Assembly: GCA_963790715.1 (NCBI GenBank)
Contig: CAWBPN010000013.1
Coordinates: 62,001 to 126,000, forward strand
Origin: DCFW01 sp963790715
GTDB lineage: Bacteria > Bacteroidota > Bacteroidia > Bacteroidales > Bacteroidaceae
Length of the DNA stretch: 64,000 nt
Direction: 5' to 3'
Shown: piece after piece, positions 42,312 through 51,966 of the stretch
How the letters are laid out: every line of letters begins with the position of its first letter
How positions within the stretch are numbered: position 1 is the stretch's first letter
Notes under the pieces: model-generated
Databases searched by the model: none
The model's input: only the letters and a program-made list of their open reading frames with translations
Told to the model about the DNA's origin: nothing
Program-made: the position numbers and the translations under genes

Positions 42312-42527
42312 GAGATTATTTTTGTCATAATCATTATTATAGGTGCTAAATCCGACTAATTATTGTATGAAAAGTAGATAATCTATTATTAAAGTGCTGT
42401 TTTTTCTAAAAACATGTTATAAGACATAATCTTTTATTTGGTAAGTATTAAAATATCCTGCATATTTGCAATCGTTATCCTGAAAACAATCTTTTTACCT
42501 TAAAGAAACTAATACCTATTGAAAACT

Positions 42528-42562
42528 TAAAAACGGGTCTTTGAGATAAAGACTCGTTTTTT
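42528..42562 (-). terminator. Intrinsic terminator of the DUF5686 gene
   Basis: On the minus strand AAAACGAGTCTTT pairs with AAAGACCCGTTTT around a 5-base loop and runs into a T-tract, about 12 bases after the stop codon at 42574. Confidence 0.75.
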
Positions 42563-42573
42563 ATATGCTCATT

Positions 42574-45132
42574 TTAGAAAGTTGCTATCATTGCAAATCT
42601 TATTCCGTAGTTAGATATTCCCGGATGATTTAAATAGTTTAACCGACGCACATATTCAATTGCCAATAATTTGAAGATGTTATGAATACCTATCGTCATT
42701 TCCATATACGGCTTATTCTTTTCAAGGGTGTAGCTGTTATCAGGGAATTTAAATAATCCGCTACTCATGGCAGGATTGTTTTTATCTGATAAATGACCGT
42801 ACATGATGTTGAAGCCTAAAACTTCACGCCATTTAAACTTCTTGATAATCGGTATACGGTTGAATATCTTTCCATTTATGTTCCATGAAGCAAATGCTGA
42901 TGCGTATTCATCGTTGAGGAATTCCATACTGTTTAGTAAACTAAAAGCTCCTGAACCTACCTGTATGAAATATGATAAGTTGGTAGGCGGTATGATTAGC
43001 AACGGGTATGGCACTTTGTTCCATTGTTTGGCACCACGCATATCCAAGTCAAGCCAACCGTAAGATGAAAGCCAAAAGCGTTTCCATATCTCCACTTCAG
43101 TCATGTTGAAATCGTATTTACCTCCCAGAAAATTATTAAGTCCCATTGTCTGAGTTACGGAGAACACCGGAGAATCGAATGATACAGGTACTCTTTTAGT
43201 TTTTGAGTTGATATATGTTTCGCCGGGAGAATACCGTATATTGGCACTGATTTCAGTTGTAGGGAAATCCTTAACTACAGTACCGGCCGAATCATTCTTC
43301 TGATATACCCAACCTCCGGCAGGAGTGTTCCTTATCTGATGAAATTCAAATTTATACGACAAACTTGTCGGCAATTCATGCAAATAGGTAACTCCGAAAT
43401 TGCGTTGATATGTATAGTTGGATTCTTCCTTTGTCTTAAAGCTAAGAAGCATATTATCCTTGTCGGTGCGTAGGAATTTGTCTTCGGGAGCCACCATGTC
43501 ATACATGGCTGTGAATTGTAATGAATGGCGCGGAAATTCAATAGGAGTGTATGCTTTTTTGTTGAATGAGAATTCAACGCTTCCTTCACCTTTCCATTTA
43601 TTGTCTTTCATACCGCGTGCAACGTAACCTGAGAAGAATGTTTGCTTGAATAAATTTGCCGTTGTCATTAAACTCAGTCGCAGGCGGCTGCCTTCTACAT
43701 TGTTATATGAGTATACGGTGTTTACCGGGGCAAAGTCAAATTTACTTTTGTTTATTTCTCCTGTTTCCACCGAATTCTCTATAAATGCCTTTGAAACCAA
43801 TAAAATAGCTTTAAATCCGCGTATAGCCATTAGTCCTTTCACTGATTGGTTTATTGTCTCTTCGGTCTTCAGCAACGGAATACCTCGTACTTCGCTCCAA
43901 AATTTGTCGTCGCGAGTAAGAGCATTGTCTTCCTGTCTGCTACTTCCGATAAAGTCAAATGATTTATTCGGTATTTCACCAAAAGCATAATTGTTGTATA
44001 TTGTTATCTTACGTACTTGGAATTGAAAGTTTTTTGTCTTCCTTGTCGGAGCCAATTCCACAATCATATCATTCTTCATTAATCCGCGTGAACCGTTGCT
44101 TAATCTATCGTACTCTTGTTCTACATGCAGACTGTTGACAAAGTTTACATCTGATTTGATAGGCAAGTCCATTGAAATTTTTTTTACTTGGTAGGTCGAA
44201 TCGTATGTTATATACAGATGACCTATGAAGCCGAAATCCTGTGAATTTTGCGGTACAAACGTCAAATGAATGCACTTTATATTATCTACCATGGTGGTAT
44301 CCATAATATAATATTTGTAGAATGAAATGGCGTCGATACTTGATATCGGGCTCACAAAACGGTCTTGTAATACTCTTATTTGGTTATCGTAGATATTTAT
44401 TTCATGAAATACGTCATTCATGGCCACATCCCACACACTACTCAACGTGAACATCTTATTCAGCCCCTGCGAGTTGATACCTCTTATAATAGTCTTTTCA
44501 TTTTTAGGATCTTTCCTGTATATCTCACGTGAAGCAGTTTCCTGATACGTTAACGGTATGATGAGCTTGTTGGTTTCAGGGCATATTTCTACTTGATTCT
44601 TTAGAAATGGCATCTTCTTAAATATGCCATTATCCAAATCTTCCAGCTTCACATCATTAAGTGATGTTGTTATTTTATCATATTTGTTATACTGGAAATA
44701 AGCATTATCGTGTAAATCCTCACTCTTTTTGTGGGCTATAACTTTACGCATAAGTTCAACCGCAGGGTTGTCTTTTCGTTTGTATTTCTCTTTTTTAGGC
44801 TTGATTACTACTTCTTTCAATTCCTGGTCAACAGGAATTAATGCTAAGTTTAGTGTCACAGATTCACCTTCGCTGAATCTTACTTTACGTGTTTTATATC
44901 CTATTGCACTAAAAGTAAGTTCATACCATCCTTTATGTTGATTGATATGATATGCACCGATACTCGATGAAACACATCCTACGCCTTTTCCCGCATATTT
45001 CACAGAGGTATAAGGTATTGGTTGGTGAGTTGTAGAATCAGTTACCACTCCTTGTATTAATTGAGCTTTAGCAGTCACTGTTACTACTAAGAAAAGGACG
45101 ATCATCAGTATTTTTGTAATGAATCTCTGCAT
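42574..45132 (-). CDS. DUF5686 / carboxypeptidase-like regulatory domain outer membrane protein
   Basis: An 852-residue exported protein. A signal peptide (about 1-23, ending AKAQ) is followed by a carboxypeptidase-D regulatory-like domain (about 24-105, LIQGVVTDSTTHQPIPYTSV) and then a long DUF5686 region that looks like a beta-barrel, ending in IRFAMIATF with a terminal Phe. No function is established for this family, which is common in Bacteroidota. It is a single gene with its own -7 box (45154-45161) and terminator. Confidence 0.87.
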   Translation of the reverse strand: MQRFITKILMIVLFLVVTVTAKAQLIQGVVTDSTTHQPIPYTSVKYAGKGVGCVSSSIGAYHINQHKGWYELTFSAIGYKTRKVRFSEGESVTLNLALIPVDQELKEVVIKPKKEKYKRKDNPAVELMRKVIAHKKSEDLHDNAYFQYNKYDKITTSLNDVKLEDLDNGIFKKMPFLKNQVEICPETNKLIIPLTYQETASREIYRKDPKNEKTIIRGINSQGLNKMFTLSSVWDVAMNDVFHEINIYDNQIRVLQDRFVSPISSIDAISFYKYYIMDTTMVDNIKCIHLTFVPQNSQDFGFIGHLYITYDSTYQVKKISMDLPIKSDVNFVNSLHVEQEYDRLSNGSRGLMKNDMIVELAPTRKTKNFQFQVRKITIYNNYAFGEIPNKSFDFIGSSRQEDNALTRDDKFWSEVRGIPLLKTEETINQSVKGLMAIRGFKAILLVSKAFIENSVETGEINKSKFDFAPVNTVYSYNNVEGSRLRLSLMTTANLFKQTFFSGYVARGMKDNKWKGEGSVEFSFNKKAYTPIEFPRHSLQFTAMYDMVAPEDKFLRTDKDNMLLSFKTKEESNYTYQRNFGVTYLHELPTSLSYKFEFHQIRNTPAGGWVYQKNDSAGTVVKDFPTTEISANIRYSPGETYINSKTKRVPVSFDSPVFSVTQTMGLNNFLGGKYDFNMTEVEIWKRFWLSSYGWLDLDMRGAKQWNKVPYPLLIIPPTNLSYFIQVGSGAFSLLNSMEFLNDEYASAFASWNINGKIFNRIPIIKKFKWREVLGFNIMYGHLSDKNNPAMSSGLFKFPDNSYTLEKNKPYMEMTIGIHNIFKLLAIEYVRRLNYLNHPGISNYGIRFAMIATF

Positions 45133-45153
45133 TGCTGATTTTCAATTTTGGCG

Positions 45154-45161
45154 CAAAGTTA
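45154..45161 (-). promoter_or_regulatory. -7 box of the DUF5686 gene
   Basis: The minus strand reads TAACTTTG (TAnnTTTG), 21 bases before the ATG at 45132. Confidence 0.6.
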
Positions 45162-45192
45162 CAACAGTTATTGATATTTTTGACAGTTTTAA

Positions 45193-45222
45193 TTGAAAAG
45201 AAGAATTTTTATATTACATTTG
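45193..45222 (+). promoter_or_regulatory. Promoter of the glycosyltransferase gene
   Basis: TTG (45193-45195), a 19-base spacer and TACATTTG (45215-45222) match the full Bacteroidota promoter consensus. The leader to the ATG at 45262 is about 33 bases. Confidence 0.65.
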
Positions 45223-45261
45223 TAGACATATCGCACAAATTTAATTTAAAATAAGAGCGTA

Positions 45262-46119
45262 ATGTTATCTATTTTGATACCCTCATATGATTATAACTGT
45301 CTGTCTTTTGTCACTGAACTTCATCATCAAGCAGAGGTTTTTCCGGTACCTACTGAAATATTGGTTGTCGGTGGAGGCGCGTATGTTGAGGAAAACAGGC
45401 GGATTAATAACCTTAAGAATGCAAAATTCATTGAAGTAAGCGGTAATCATGAGCCTTCATATATCTACAGTTGTCTGGCGTTTTCGGCAAGATATGATAA
45501 ATTGATATTTATCGGATGTGATGCCGGCGTCTACAGTGATGCGTTTTTAAAGACGTATTTAATTAATTATAAGAGAGATGAGGTCTTGTGCGGTGGATTT
45601 GTTTATGACAAACCTATGCCGTCACCATTGTTCAGTTTGTGCTGGAATTATGGAGCACGCCGTAAGGAAAAGACAACTTTGTTTTCTTCATTCAATTATA
45701 TGATTAACAAAGATGTCTGTCGTCGTATATTGTTTGATAATAATTTGGAATGGAAGGATTATCGCATGCCTGTTCATGATATGTTGATGGGTGATTATTT
45801 GCTCGAAAGTGGCATAAAAGTTCGTCGCATAGATAATCCTGTTTATCGCTTGAATCTGAAAAAGAATGATGATTTCTTAAAAGACACCAGGGCTAATATC
45901 AAGCAACTGGCGTTGGTTATCAATGACCTCCAGTCCGAGAGCCACCTTGTTCACCTCTATCATGCATATAAGCGTAATGGATTGATAAAGCTTGTACCGG
46001 TTATATATAATATTTTTCACAAGCTTATCGTCAATAATTTATTGGGTGCTCATCCTGTTATGAAGTTATATTATTTTTATGAGTTGGCTCATTTGTGCGA
46101 GGAACTAAAACAAAAATGA
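45262..46119 (+). CDS. Family 2-like glycosyltransferase
   Basis: A 285-residue cytosolic protein with a GT-A fold: MLSILIPSYDYN at the N-terminus, ILVVGGGAYVEEN, and a DXD-like IGCDAGVYSD (about residues 92-101). The C-terminal third is helical and basic. It probably transfers a sugar to a surface glycan or lipid, but no glycan cluster surrounds it, so the acceptor is unknown. It is a single gene with a good promoter, and its 3' end faces glnN1. Confidence 0.8.
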   Translation: MLSILIPSYDYNCLSFVTELHHQAEVFPVPTEILVVGGGAYVEENRRINNLKNAKFIEVSGNHEPSYIYSCLAFSARYDKLIFIGCDAGVYSDAFLKTYLINYKRDEVLCGGFVYDKPMPSPLFSLCWNYGARRKEKTTLFSSFNYMINKDVCRRILFDNNLEWKDYRMPVHDMLMGDYLLESGIKVRRIDNPVYRLNLKKNDDFLKDTRANIKQLALVINDLQSESHLVHLYHAYKRNGLIKLVPVIYNIFHKLIVNNLLGAHPVMKLYYFYELAHLCEELKQK

Positions 46120-46147
46120 TCGAGAAAGCTTCACAGTCTCCTCGATC
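46118..46147 (-). terminator. Possible terminator of glnN1
   Basis: GATCGAG and CTCGATC form a perfect 7-base stem with a 16-base loop. On the minus strand the stem is followed by ATTTTTG. It lies 55 bases after the glnN1 stop and touches the end of the glycosyltransferase gene. Confidence 0.45.
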
Positions 46148-46202
46148 TATAAATTTAAAACAACCAACAAAAGAAATAGATAAATCTATTTTTATTTTCC
46201 AA

Positions 46203-48392
46203 TTATCTTATAAACAGTAGTTCTCTGTATTTAGGCAAAGGCCAAATTGAATCGTCAACGATAAGTTCCAACTTGTCTATGTGGTAACGAATCTTTTCCA
46301 TTGCAGGAACGATATTGTCGTGATAGGCGATAGCCTTTTCACGCTCGTCTTCAATCTTGTTAGCCACTTTGCGCGCATCAATCATTTTGTCAACATGTTC
46401 TTTGATGAATGAAGTATGCTTTGCAATGTCTTCTATCAATTCCATGTTGCGTGCAGAAAGCTCCTTAGCTTTGTCGGCAGAGTAAATTGATTTCAACTTG
46501 AAAACGTTGTCGATAAGCTCTGTCTGGTATTTTGTAGCTACAGGAATAACATGGTTCATAGTGAGGTCGCCTAAAACACGAGCTTCAATTTGTATCTTCT
46601 TTGTGTAGGTTTCCCATTTTACTTCGTTGCGTGCTTCAAGTTCAACCTTCGTCATTACGTTCATACGCTCAAACATTTTGATAGATTCCGGCTTGAGATA
46701 GTTGTCGAAAATGATAGGAACACTTGTTTCGCAATCAAGCCCGCGTTTTTTAGCTTCTTCTTTCCATTCCTCGCTATAACCGTTTCCTTCGAAGTGGATA
46801 GGTTTGCTTATCTTGATGTATTTACGTATCACGTCAAGAATGGCAGACAATTTCGGTTCACCTTTTTCGATTAGAGCGTCAACTTCTTCTTTAAATGTAG
46901 TCAACTGATCGGCAACGGCAGTGTTTAATGCAATCATACCCGAAGCGCAGTTGGCTTCAGAACCAACGGCACGGAACTCAAATCTGTTTCCTGTGAAAGC
47001 GAAAGGAGATGTCCGGTTACGGTCTGTATTGTCTATTTTCAGATCGGGAATTTGAGGAATGTCAAGTTTCATTTCCTGTTTCCCGCTCAAAGTAAATAAC
47101 TCGTCTTTTGTACTGCTTTCAATATGGTCAAGTATATCACTGAGCTGTTTTCCCAAGAAGCTTGAGATGATAGCGGGAGGTGCCTCGTTTGCTCCCAGAC
47201 GGTGAGCGTTTGTAGCGCTGGAGATACTTGCTTTCAACAAACCGTTGTGGTTATAAAGGGCTGTAAGCACGTTCACTACGAATGTAACGAAACGCAGGTT
47301 ATCTTCAGGAGTCTTTCCGGGAGCCATCAAAAGAGCACCGGTATCAGTACCAAGTGACCAGTTGTTGTGTTTACCGTTTCCGTTGATTCCCTTAAACGGT
47401 TTTTCGTGTAGAAGAACACGGAATCCGTGACGGCGACTTACCTTGCGCATTAAAGCCATGATAAGCAAGTTGTGGTCGTTTGCCAAGTTGCACTCTTCAT
47501 AGATAGGAGCACATTCGAATTGGTTTGGAGCAACCTCGTTGTGGCGAGTTTTAACAGGAATACCAAGTTTAAGAGCTTCAATTTCCAAATCTTTCATGAA
47601 AGCGCTTACACGAGTAGGAATAGCACCGAAATAGTGGTCTTCCAACTGTTGGTCTTTTGAGCTGTCGTGTCCCATAAGTGTACGCCCTGTTAAAAGCAAG
47701 TCGGGGCGTGCTCCGTAAAGACCTTCGTCAACCAAAAAGTATTCTTGTTCCCAACCAAGATATGCGTAGCATTTCTTAACTTCGGGATTGAAGTAGTGGC
47801 AAACGGCAGTAGCAGCTTTGTCTACAGCGCTAAGAGCTTTAAGTAAAGGAACTTTGTAGTCCAAAGCTTCACCTGTGTAAGAGATGAATATGGTAGGGAT
47901 GCAAAGAGTATCGTCCATGATGAAAGCTGGAGAAGAAGGATCCCATGCAGAATATCCGCGTGCTTCGAAAGTGTTTCTTATGCCGCCGCTAGGGAAGCTT
48001 GAGGCATCCGGTTCTTGTTGTACAAGCAGTTTGCCCGCGAATTCTTCAACCATGCCGCCTTTACCGTCGTGCTCAACGAATTCGTCATGTTTCTCGGCAG
48101 TACCTTCTGTAAGAGGTTGGAACCAGTGAGTGTAGTGTGTAGCACCTAATTCGATAGCCCATTTCTTCATTCCGGCAGCCACTTCGTCGGCGATTGTACG
48201 GTCAAGTTGTGCACCGTTGTCGATGACGTCGATAAGTTTATTATATACTCCGCTTGAAAGATATTTGAACATCTTTTCGCGGTTGAAAACATACTTGCCG
48301 AAATAATCAGAAGGACGTTCGGCTGGAACCGATACTTCAACGGCTTTCTTTTTAAATGCCGTCTCTATTACTCTAAATCTTAACTCTGACAT
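46203..48392 (-). CDS. glnN: Glutamine synthetase type III, copy 1
   Basis: A 729-residue GSIII that joins ammonium to glutamate with ATP in the cytosol; the family forms dodecamers. Typical segments are FQPLTEGTAEKHD, the catalytic-domain KPFKGINGNGKHNNWS (about 335-350) and NRTSPFAFTGNRFEFRAVGS (about 467-486). The length is normal for GSIII. It is the last gene of glnK1-amtB1-glnN1; no promoter box is found in the 61 bases before it. A second copy at 55231 is about 96% identical by eye, with differences clustered in the first 50 residues and around 420-445. Confidence 0.96.
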   Translation of the reverse strand: MSELRFRVIETAFKKKAVEVSVPAERPSDYFGKYVFNREKMFKYLSSGVYNKLIDVIDNGAQLDRTIADEVAAGMKKWAIELGATHYTHWFQPLTEGTAEKHDEFVEHDGKGGMVEEFAGKLLVQQEPDASSFPSGGIRNTFEARGYSAWDPSSPAFIMDDTLCIPTIFISYTGEALDYKVPLLKALSAVDKAATAVCHYFNPEVKKCYAYLGWEQEYFLVDEGLYGARPDLLLTGRTLMGHDSSKDQQLEDHYFGAIPTRVSAFMKDLEIEALKLGIPVKTRHNEVAPNQFECAPIYEECNLANDHNLLIMALMRKVSRRHGFRVLLHEKPFKGINGNGKHNNWSLGTDTGALLMAPGKTPEDNLRFVTFVVNVLTALYNHNGLLKASISSATNAHRLGANEAPPAIISSFLGKQLSDILDHIESSTKDELFTLSGKQEMKLDIPQIPDLKIDNTDRNRTSPFAFTGNRFEFRAVGSEANCASGMIALNTAVADQLTTFKEEVDALIEKGEPKLSAILDVIRKYIKISKPIHFEGNGYSEEWKEEAKKRGLDCETSVPIIFDNYLKPESIKMFERMNVMTKVELEARNEVKWETYTKKIQIEARVLGDLTMNHVIPVATKYQTELIDNVFKLKSIYSADKAKELSARNMELIEDIAKHTSFIKEHVDKMIDARKVANKIEDEREKAIAYHDNIVPAMEKIRYHIDKLELIVDDSIWPLPKYRELLFIR

Positions 48393-48453
48393 AGCCTTAT
48401 AATTTATTAATTGTTCGTTATAAATTTGTTATAAATGTTATTGTATTTATTGT

Positions 48454-49785
48454 TTAATTGTTATATGCTGTTTCACCGTGTTCGTAGAGGTCAACACCTT
48501 CTTCTTCCTCACGTGGAGCAACTCTGATACCTACTAACTTGTCGACTAGCTTAAATAAGACGAAAGTTAATGCCCCGCTATAAACTATTGTGAAACCTGT
48601 TGCAATAAGTTGAACACCCAATTGATGCCAGTTACCGTCGATTACACCGCAAGGTCCGCCTGTAACAGCTTTGGTAGCAAATACACCTGTAAGTATTGAA
48701 CCTATGATTCCACCGATACCGTGTACACCGAAAGCGTCAAGAGAGTCGTCATATCCCATTTTAGGCTTAACGAATGCAACCATGCAGAAGCAAACAATGG
48801 CAGTGACCATACCAATTACAATTGCGCCTAAAATACCTACCGAACCGGATGCCGGTGTAATAGCAACCAAACCTGCCACAGCTCCTGTGCATACACCTAC
48901 GGTAGTCGGTTTACGGTTGAGAGTCCAATCAATTATCATCCATGTGATAGCTGCTACGCATGTTGCCAAGTGAGTTACCAAAAATGCGTTAGCATCCAAT
49001 CCATCTGCGCTAAGTCCGCTACCGGCATTGAATCCGAACCATCCCAACCACAAGAACGCCGCACCCATAAATACGAAAGGCACGTTGTGAGGCGATGTAG
49101 GATGCCCCGGTCTGTAATCTCTTCTTCTGCCTAATAATATGGCCATAATTAGAGCTGAAATACCTGCATTGATGTGTACTACGGTACCACCAGCAAAGTC
49201 GATAGCTCCAAGTTGTTGCAACCATCCTCCACCCCAAACGAAGTGTGCCATCGGATCATATACTATTATTGACCAAAGGACGGTGAACAACAGGAATCCT
49301 GAAAACTTAATTCTTTCTGCAAATGCTCCTATTATTAATCCCGGAGTGATTACAGCAAACATACATTGGAATAATACAAATGTAATTTCCGGAACATTTG
49401 CCGGTGTAGTCAGCGATGAAGTAGTAACGCCGTTTAAGAATATTTTGTCAAAACCACCGATAAAAGCACCGATAGAAGTTCCTGCGAATCCTTTACCGAA
49501 TACCCAACTATACCCGAATGCAATCCATAATATGCTGATAACAGCCACGCAAATTAAGCATTGCATTATAATACTCAAAACATTTTTTTGTCTAACCAAA
49601 CCTCCATAGAACAAAGCTAATCCCGGTATTGTCATTAGCATTACTAATATTGTGGCTACTGTTAGCCACGCTGTATTGCCGCTGTTTAATACCGGTGCAG
49701 CAGTAGTAGTTCCTTGTGCAAGAGCTGCCAACGGTGTTGCAAGTAAAGCAGCAATTATTGTTAATATCCTTTTTGTTGATCGCAT
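48454..49785 (-). CDS. amtB: Ammonium transporter AmtB, copy 1
   Basis: A 443-residue trimeric ammonium channel. A cleavable signal peptide (about 1-24, ALAQ) is followed by 11 predicted helices. The pore histidines are present in TVVHINAGIS and FGVHGIGG, as is DPMAHFVWGGGWL. The C-terminal tail that contacts PII proteins is short and acidic. It lies 15 bases after glnK1, the usual glnK-amtB pairing in which PII blocks the channel when nitrogen is ample. It differs strongly from the second Amt at 51967 (443 against 515 residues). Confidence 0.95.
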   Translation of the reverse strand: MRSTKRILTIIAALLATPLAALAQGTTTAAPVLNSGNTAWLTVATILVMLMTIPGLALFYGGLVRQKNVLSIIMQCLICVAVISILWIAFGYSWVFGKGFAGTSIGAFIGGFDKIFLNGVTTSSLTTPANVPEITFVLFQCMFAVITPGLIIGAFAERIKFSGFLLFTVLWSIIVYDPMAHFVWGGGWLQQLGAIDFAGGTVVHINAGISALIMAILLGRRRDYRPGHPTSPHNVPFVFMGAAFLWLGWFGFNAGSGLSADGLDANAFLVTHLATCVAAITWMIIDWTLNRKPTTVGVCTGAVAGLVAITPASGSVGILGAIVIGMVTAIVCFCMVAFVKPKMGYDDSLDAFGVHGIGGIIGSILTGVFATKAVTGGPCGVIDGNWHQLGVQLIATGFTIVYSGALTFVLFKLVDKLVGIRVAPREEEEGVDLYEHGETAYNN

Positions 49786-49800
49786 AGTGTCGTTTATAAG

Positions 49801-50148
49801 TTATTTTTTGTCGTACAATGAAATATCTCCTCTTTCTCCAGTTCTGATTCTGACTGAATCATTAATATCGGAAATAAATATTCGCCCGTCACCAATATCA
49901 CCTGTTTTAGCATGCTCTAATATAGCATCTACCGTCTTCTCTAAATTGATGTCACGAACGACCAAGACTATCATTGTCCTTTCAATAGAACTTGTGTCAT
50001 AAACAATACCGCGAAAAATTCTTTCTTCTCTTGTTTTACCAACTCCTCTTACGTCGTAGTACGAAAACCATTCGATGTCAGCTTTTAATAAAGCTTCTTT
50101 CACCTCATCGAATTTAGATTTTCGAATGATTGCTTCAATTTTCTTCAT
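49801..50148 (-). CDS. glnK: PII signal-transduction protein GlnK, copy 1
   Basis: A 115-residue PII protein that senses nitrogen and energy state and controls AmtB. It starts MKKIEAIIRKSKFDEVKEAL. The C-terminal segments TGDIGDGRIF (about 82-91) and VRIRTGERGD (about 98-107) are the classic PII nucleotide-binding signatures. The T-loop (GVGKTREERIFRGIVY, 35-50) is unlike the proteobacterial GRQKGHTE version; Y50 may correspond to the modified Tyr51. It heads the glnK1-amtB1-glnN1 operon, with its promoter at 50268-50275. Confidence 0.94.
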   Translation of the reverse strand: MKKIEAIIRKSKFDEVKEALLKADIEWFSYYDVRGVGKTREERIFRGIVYDTSSIERTMIVLVVRDINLEKTVDAILEHAKTGDIGDGRIFISDINDSVRIRTGERGDISLYDKK

Positions 50149-50536
50149 AATTGCTTGTCTTAAATGTTTACTATTCTTTGTTGTTGTTATAATGTTGTTG
50201 TTTGTTTAATGTTTAATTGTATTTACATCTCATAGTTTAACTGCTATATTTTGTCCTTTTGTTGATGCAAAGGTAAGCGCTTTGTTTTGATTTGTGGCTA
50301 TTTGTGTCCATTTTGTTTAAGAAAAAATATAAAGTGATTACAATATGAAATAAAATTATATCATTTTGCTTTCAGTTTAAAACAATGTGTATATATATAA
50401 TATTAATTTATAAGTAGACTGTTGATATGCGTTTAAAAGAAATACATATCAAAATGAAATATAAACAGAATAAAACAGATAATAAAAGGAAGAAAAACGA
50501 AGTGAAATTATTTCTTTTTGTATTTGTCTTTTTGCT
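50149..50536. promoter_or_regulatory. Regulatory region of the glnK1-amtB1-glnN1 operon
   Basis: No gene is present. On the minus strand it holds the -7 box TACCTTTG (50268-50275), an ACAAAG block (50280-50285), a box AAACAAAATG (50309-50318) and a second box within 50364-50383 (minus strand reading GAAAGCAAAA). The same blocks with the same or nearly the same spacing precede the porin-glnK2-amtB2 operon. No TTTG is found at the -33 position. The leader is about 113 bases. Confidence 0.65.
50268..50275 (-). promoter_or_regulatory. -7 box of glnK1
   Basis: The minus strand reads TACCTTTG (TAnnTTTG), 120 bases before the ATG at 50148, without a consensus -33 element. Confidence 0.6.
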
Positions 50537-51853
50537 TTAAATAAAAACCAATTGTATAATTATATATATCGGTAGTAATATAACAAGGGAAAATTTATAC
50601 ATGTATGCAAAGAAGTTAGGCATCTTAATACCGTTTTCTTCTGCAATTGATTTTATCATGAAGTTAGGTCCATTGCCAATATATGTGATTGAACCGAAGA
50701 ATACCGATCCGATACAAATAGCTTTAAGCAATATTGCCGGTATACCTGTAACAAATGAAGCGTTTGGAATCGTTCCATGCGGTAGTCCTTGTGCTAAGTT
50801 ATAAAAGGCAAGTGCAGTAGGAGTGTTGTCTAAAAATGAACTTAGGATTCCTGATGAATACATGAATTCTTTTGGTGTAGATATTCCAAGATTAATTGCA
50901 TTCTCGGATAACCATATCAGTGATGGTGACATTGTTATGAATATGCCTAAGAACAGACATGCCACTTCGATAATCGGAGCCCATGAAAAATTATTATTTT
51001 TTCTTACTTCATTTTTTGTAAAAATCAGAGATAACAATGCCAATATAATTAAGATGTTTTCGCGAAGGTGTCTTATCCATATAGGAGCGTCATTGTTGCC
51101 TAATTGAGGAAAAATATCTTTATTTATAAGTGATACTGCAAGTATAACGCCGATAAGAAATATAAAATTGATTTTGCCTTTGATTCTGATTGGTTGTTGT
51201 TGAACGATATCTTTTTCGATATTGATTATACTCTCTTTTTTGTAGAAATATTTGTCGATAAAAAAATATATAGTCATTAGAATCGAACCTGTAAGAATCC
51301 ATTCCGGAAAAAGATTGAATAAGAACCATGAAAAGTGTACTCCTCTCAGATAAAGCATAAATAGTGGGGGATCTCCAAGTGAAGTTAACAGTCCTCCACA
51401 GTTTGCTATAGCTGCTATAAAAAATAGTATTGTATGAGTGGTGTGCTCTCTTTCCTGGTTTGTTGTAATTACGGGACGTATTAGTAACATTGCTGCTCCG
51501 GTAGTTCCCATAATTGATGCAAGAATATATCCTATGGATAAGAAAATAGTGTTGTTTAATGGAGTGGCTCTAAGATCGCATGTGATATGAATTCCTCCTG
51601 TTATAACAAATAACGATCCCAAAAGCACAATGAAAGGAAAATAATCATTAAAGATGGTGCTCTTTATATTATTTGAAAGGCCGTTGGTTATCATAAATAT
51701 AATAATAGGTGTACTTAACAGTAATGAAACAAGTAACTTGTTTCTATTTCTGTCCCACCATTTTCCGGCTATTATAGGGCCTATAGCAATTGCTAATAAC
51801 ATTACTACAAATGGTATTGAAATCCATATCGGCATATTAGAAGTGACTCCCAT
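50537..51853 (-). CDS. NhaD/CitMHS-like sodium:proton antiporter or anion transporter
   Basis: A 438-residue inner-membrane protein of the ion-transporter superfamily with about 11-12 helices. The segments GTTGAAMLLIRPVI (about 115-128) and LGDPPLFMLYLRG (about 159-171) are typical of Bacteroidota proteins annotated as NhaD-like sodium:proton antiporters or CitMHS-type transporters. It follows amtB2 on the same strand across a 113-base gap with a hairpin and no promoter box, so it may be transcribed by read-through. Its tie to ammonium uptake is only positional. Confidence 0.75.
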   Translation of the reverse strand: MGVTSNMPIWISIPFVVMLLAIAIGPIIAGKWWDRNRNKLLVSLLLSTPIIIFMITNGLSNNIKSTIFNDYFPFIVLLGSLFVITGGIHITCDLRATPLNNTIFLSIGYILASIMGTTGAAMLLIRPVITTNQEREHTTHTILFFIAAIANCGGLLTSLGDPPLFMLYLRGVHFSWFLFNLFPEWILTGSILMTIYFFIDKYFYKKESIINIEKDIVQQQPIRIKGKINFIFLIGVILAVSLINKDIFPQLGNNDAPIWIRHLRENILIILALLSLIFTKNEVRKNNNFSWAPIIEVACLFLGIFITMSPSLIWLSENAINLGISTPKEFMYSSGILSSFLDNTPTALAFYNLAQGLPHGTIPNASFVTGIPAILLKAICIGSVFFGSITYIGNGPNFMIKSIAEENGIKMPNFFAYMYKFSLVILLPIYIIIQLVFI

Positions 51854-51901
51854 TTTTATTATTTAATGATTTTAATTATGTAACATCTTTATAAATTATA
51901 A

Positions 51902-51942
51902 ATGAAGATTGGGGTATATTCAGAATATGTCCCAACCTTCAT
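51902..51942 (-). terminator. Hairpin between amtB2 and the antiporter gene
   Basis: ATGAAGATTGGGG...  and CCCAACCTTCAT form a long imperfect stem with G-U pairs and a short loop near 51921. The following minus-strand sequence is AT-rich without a clean T-run, so it may weaken rather than end transcription. Confidence 0.5.
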
Positions 51943-51966
51943 AATATAATCAAATTAATTAAAATT

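Larger units (their letters stand above)
42271..42573. other. Intergenic region between DUF5686 gene and glnS
   Basis: This 303-base AT-rich stretch contains the glnS -7 box (42304-42311) near one end and the terminator of the DUF5686 gene (42528-42562) near the other. No gene is seen. Confidence 0.6.

Noticed and set aside
50149..50536. Sigma-54 promoter for glnK1
   Set aside because: I found no GG-N10-GC pattern; a normal TAnnTTTG box is present at 50268.
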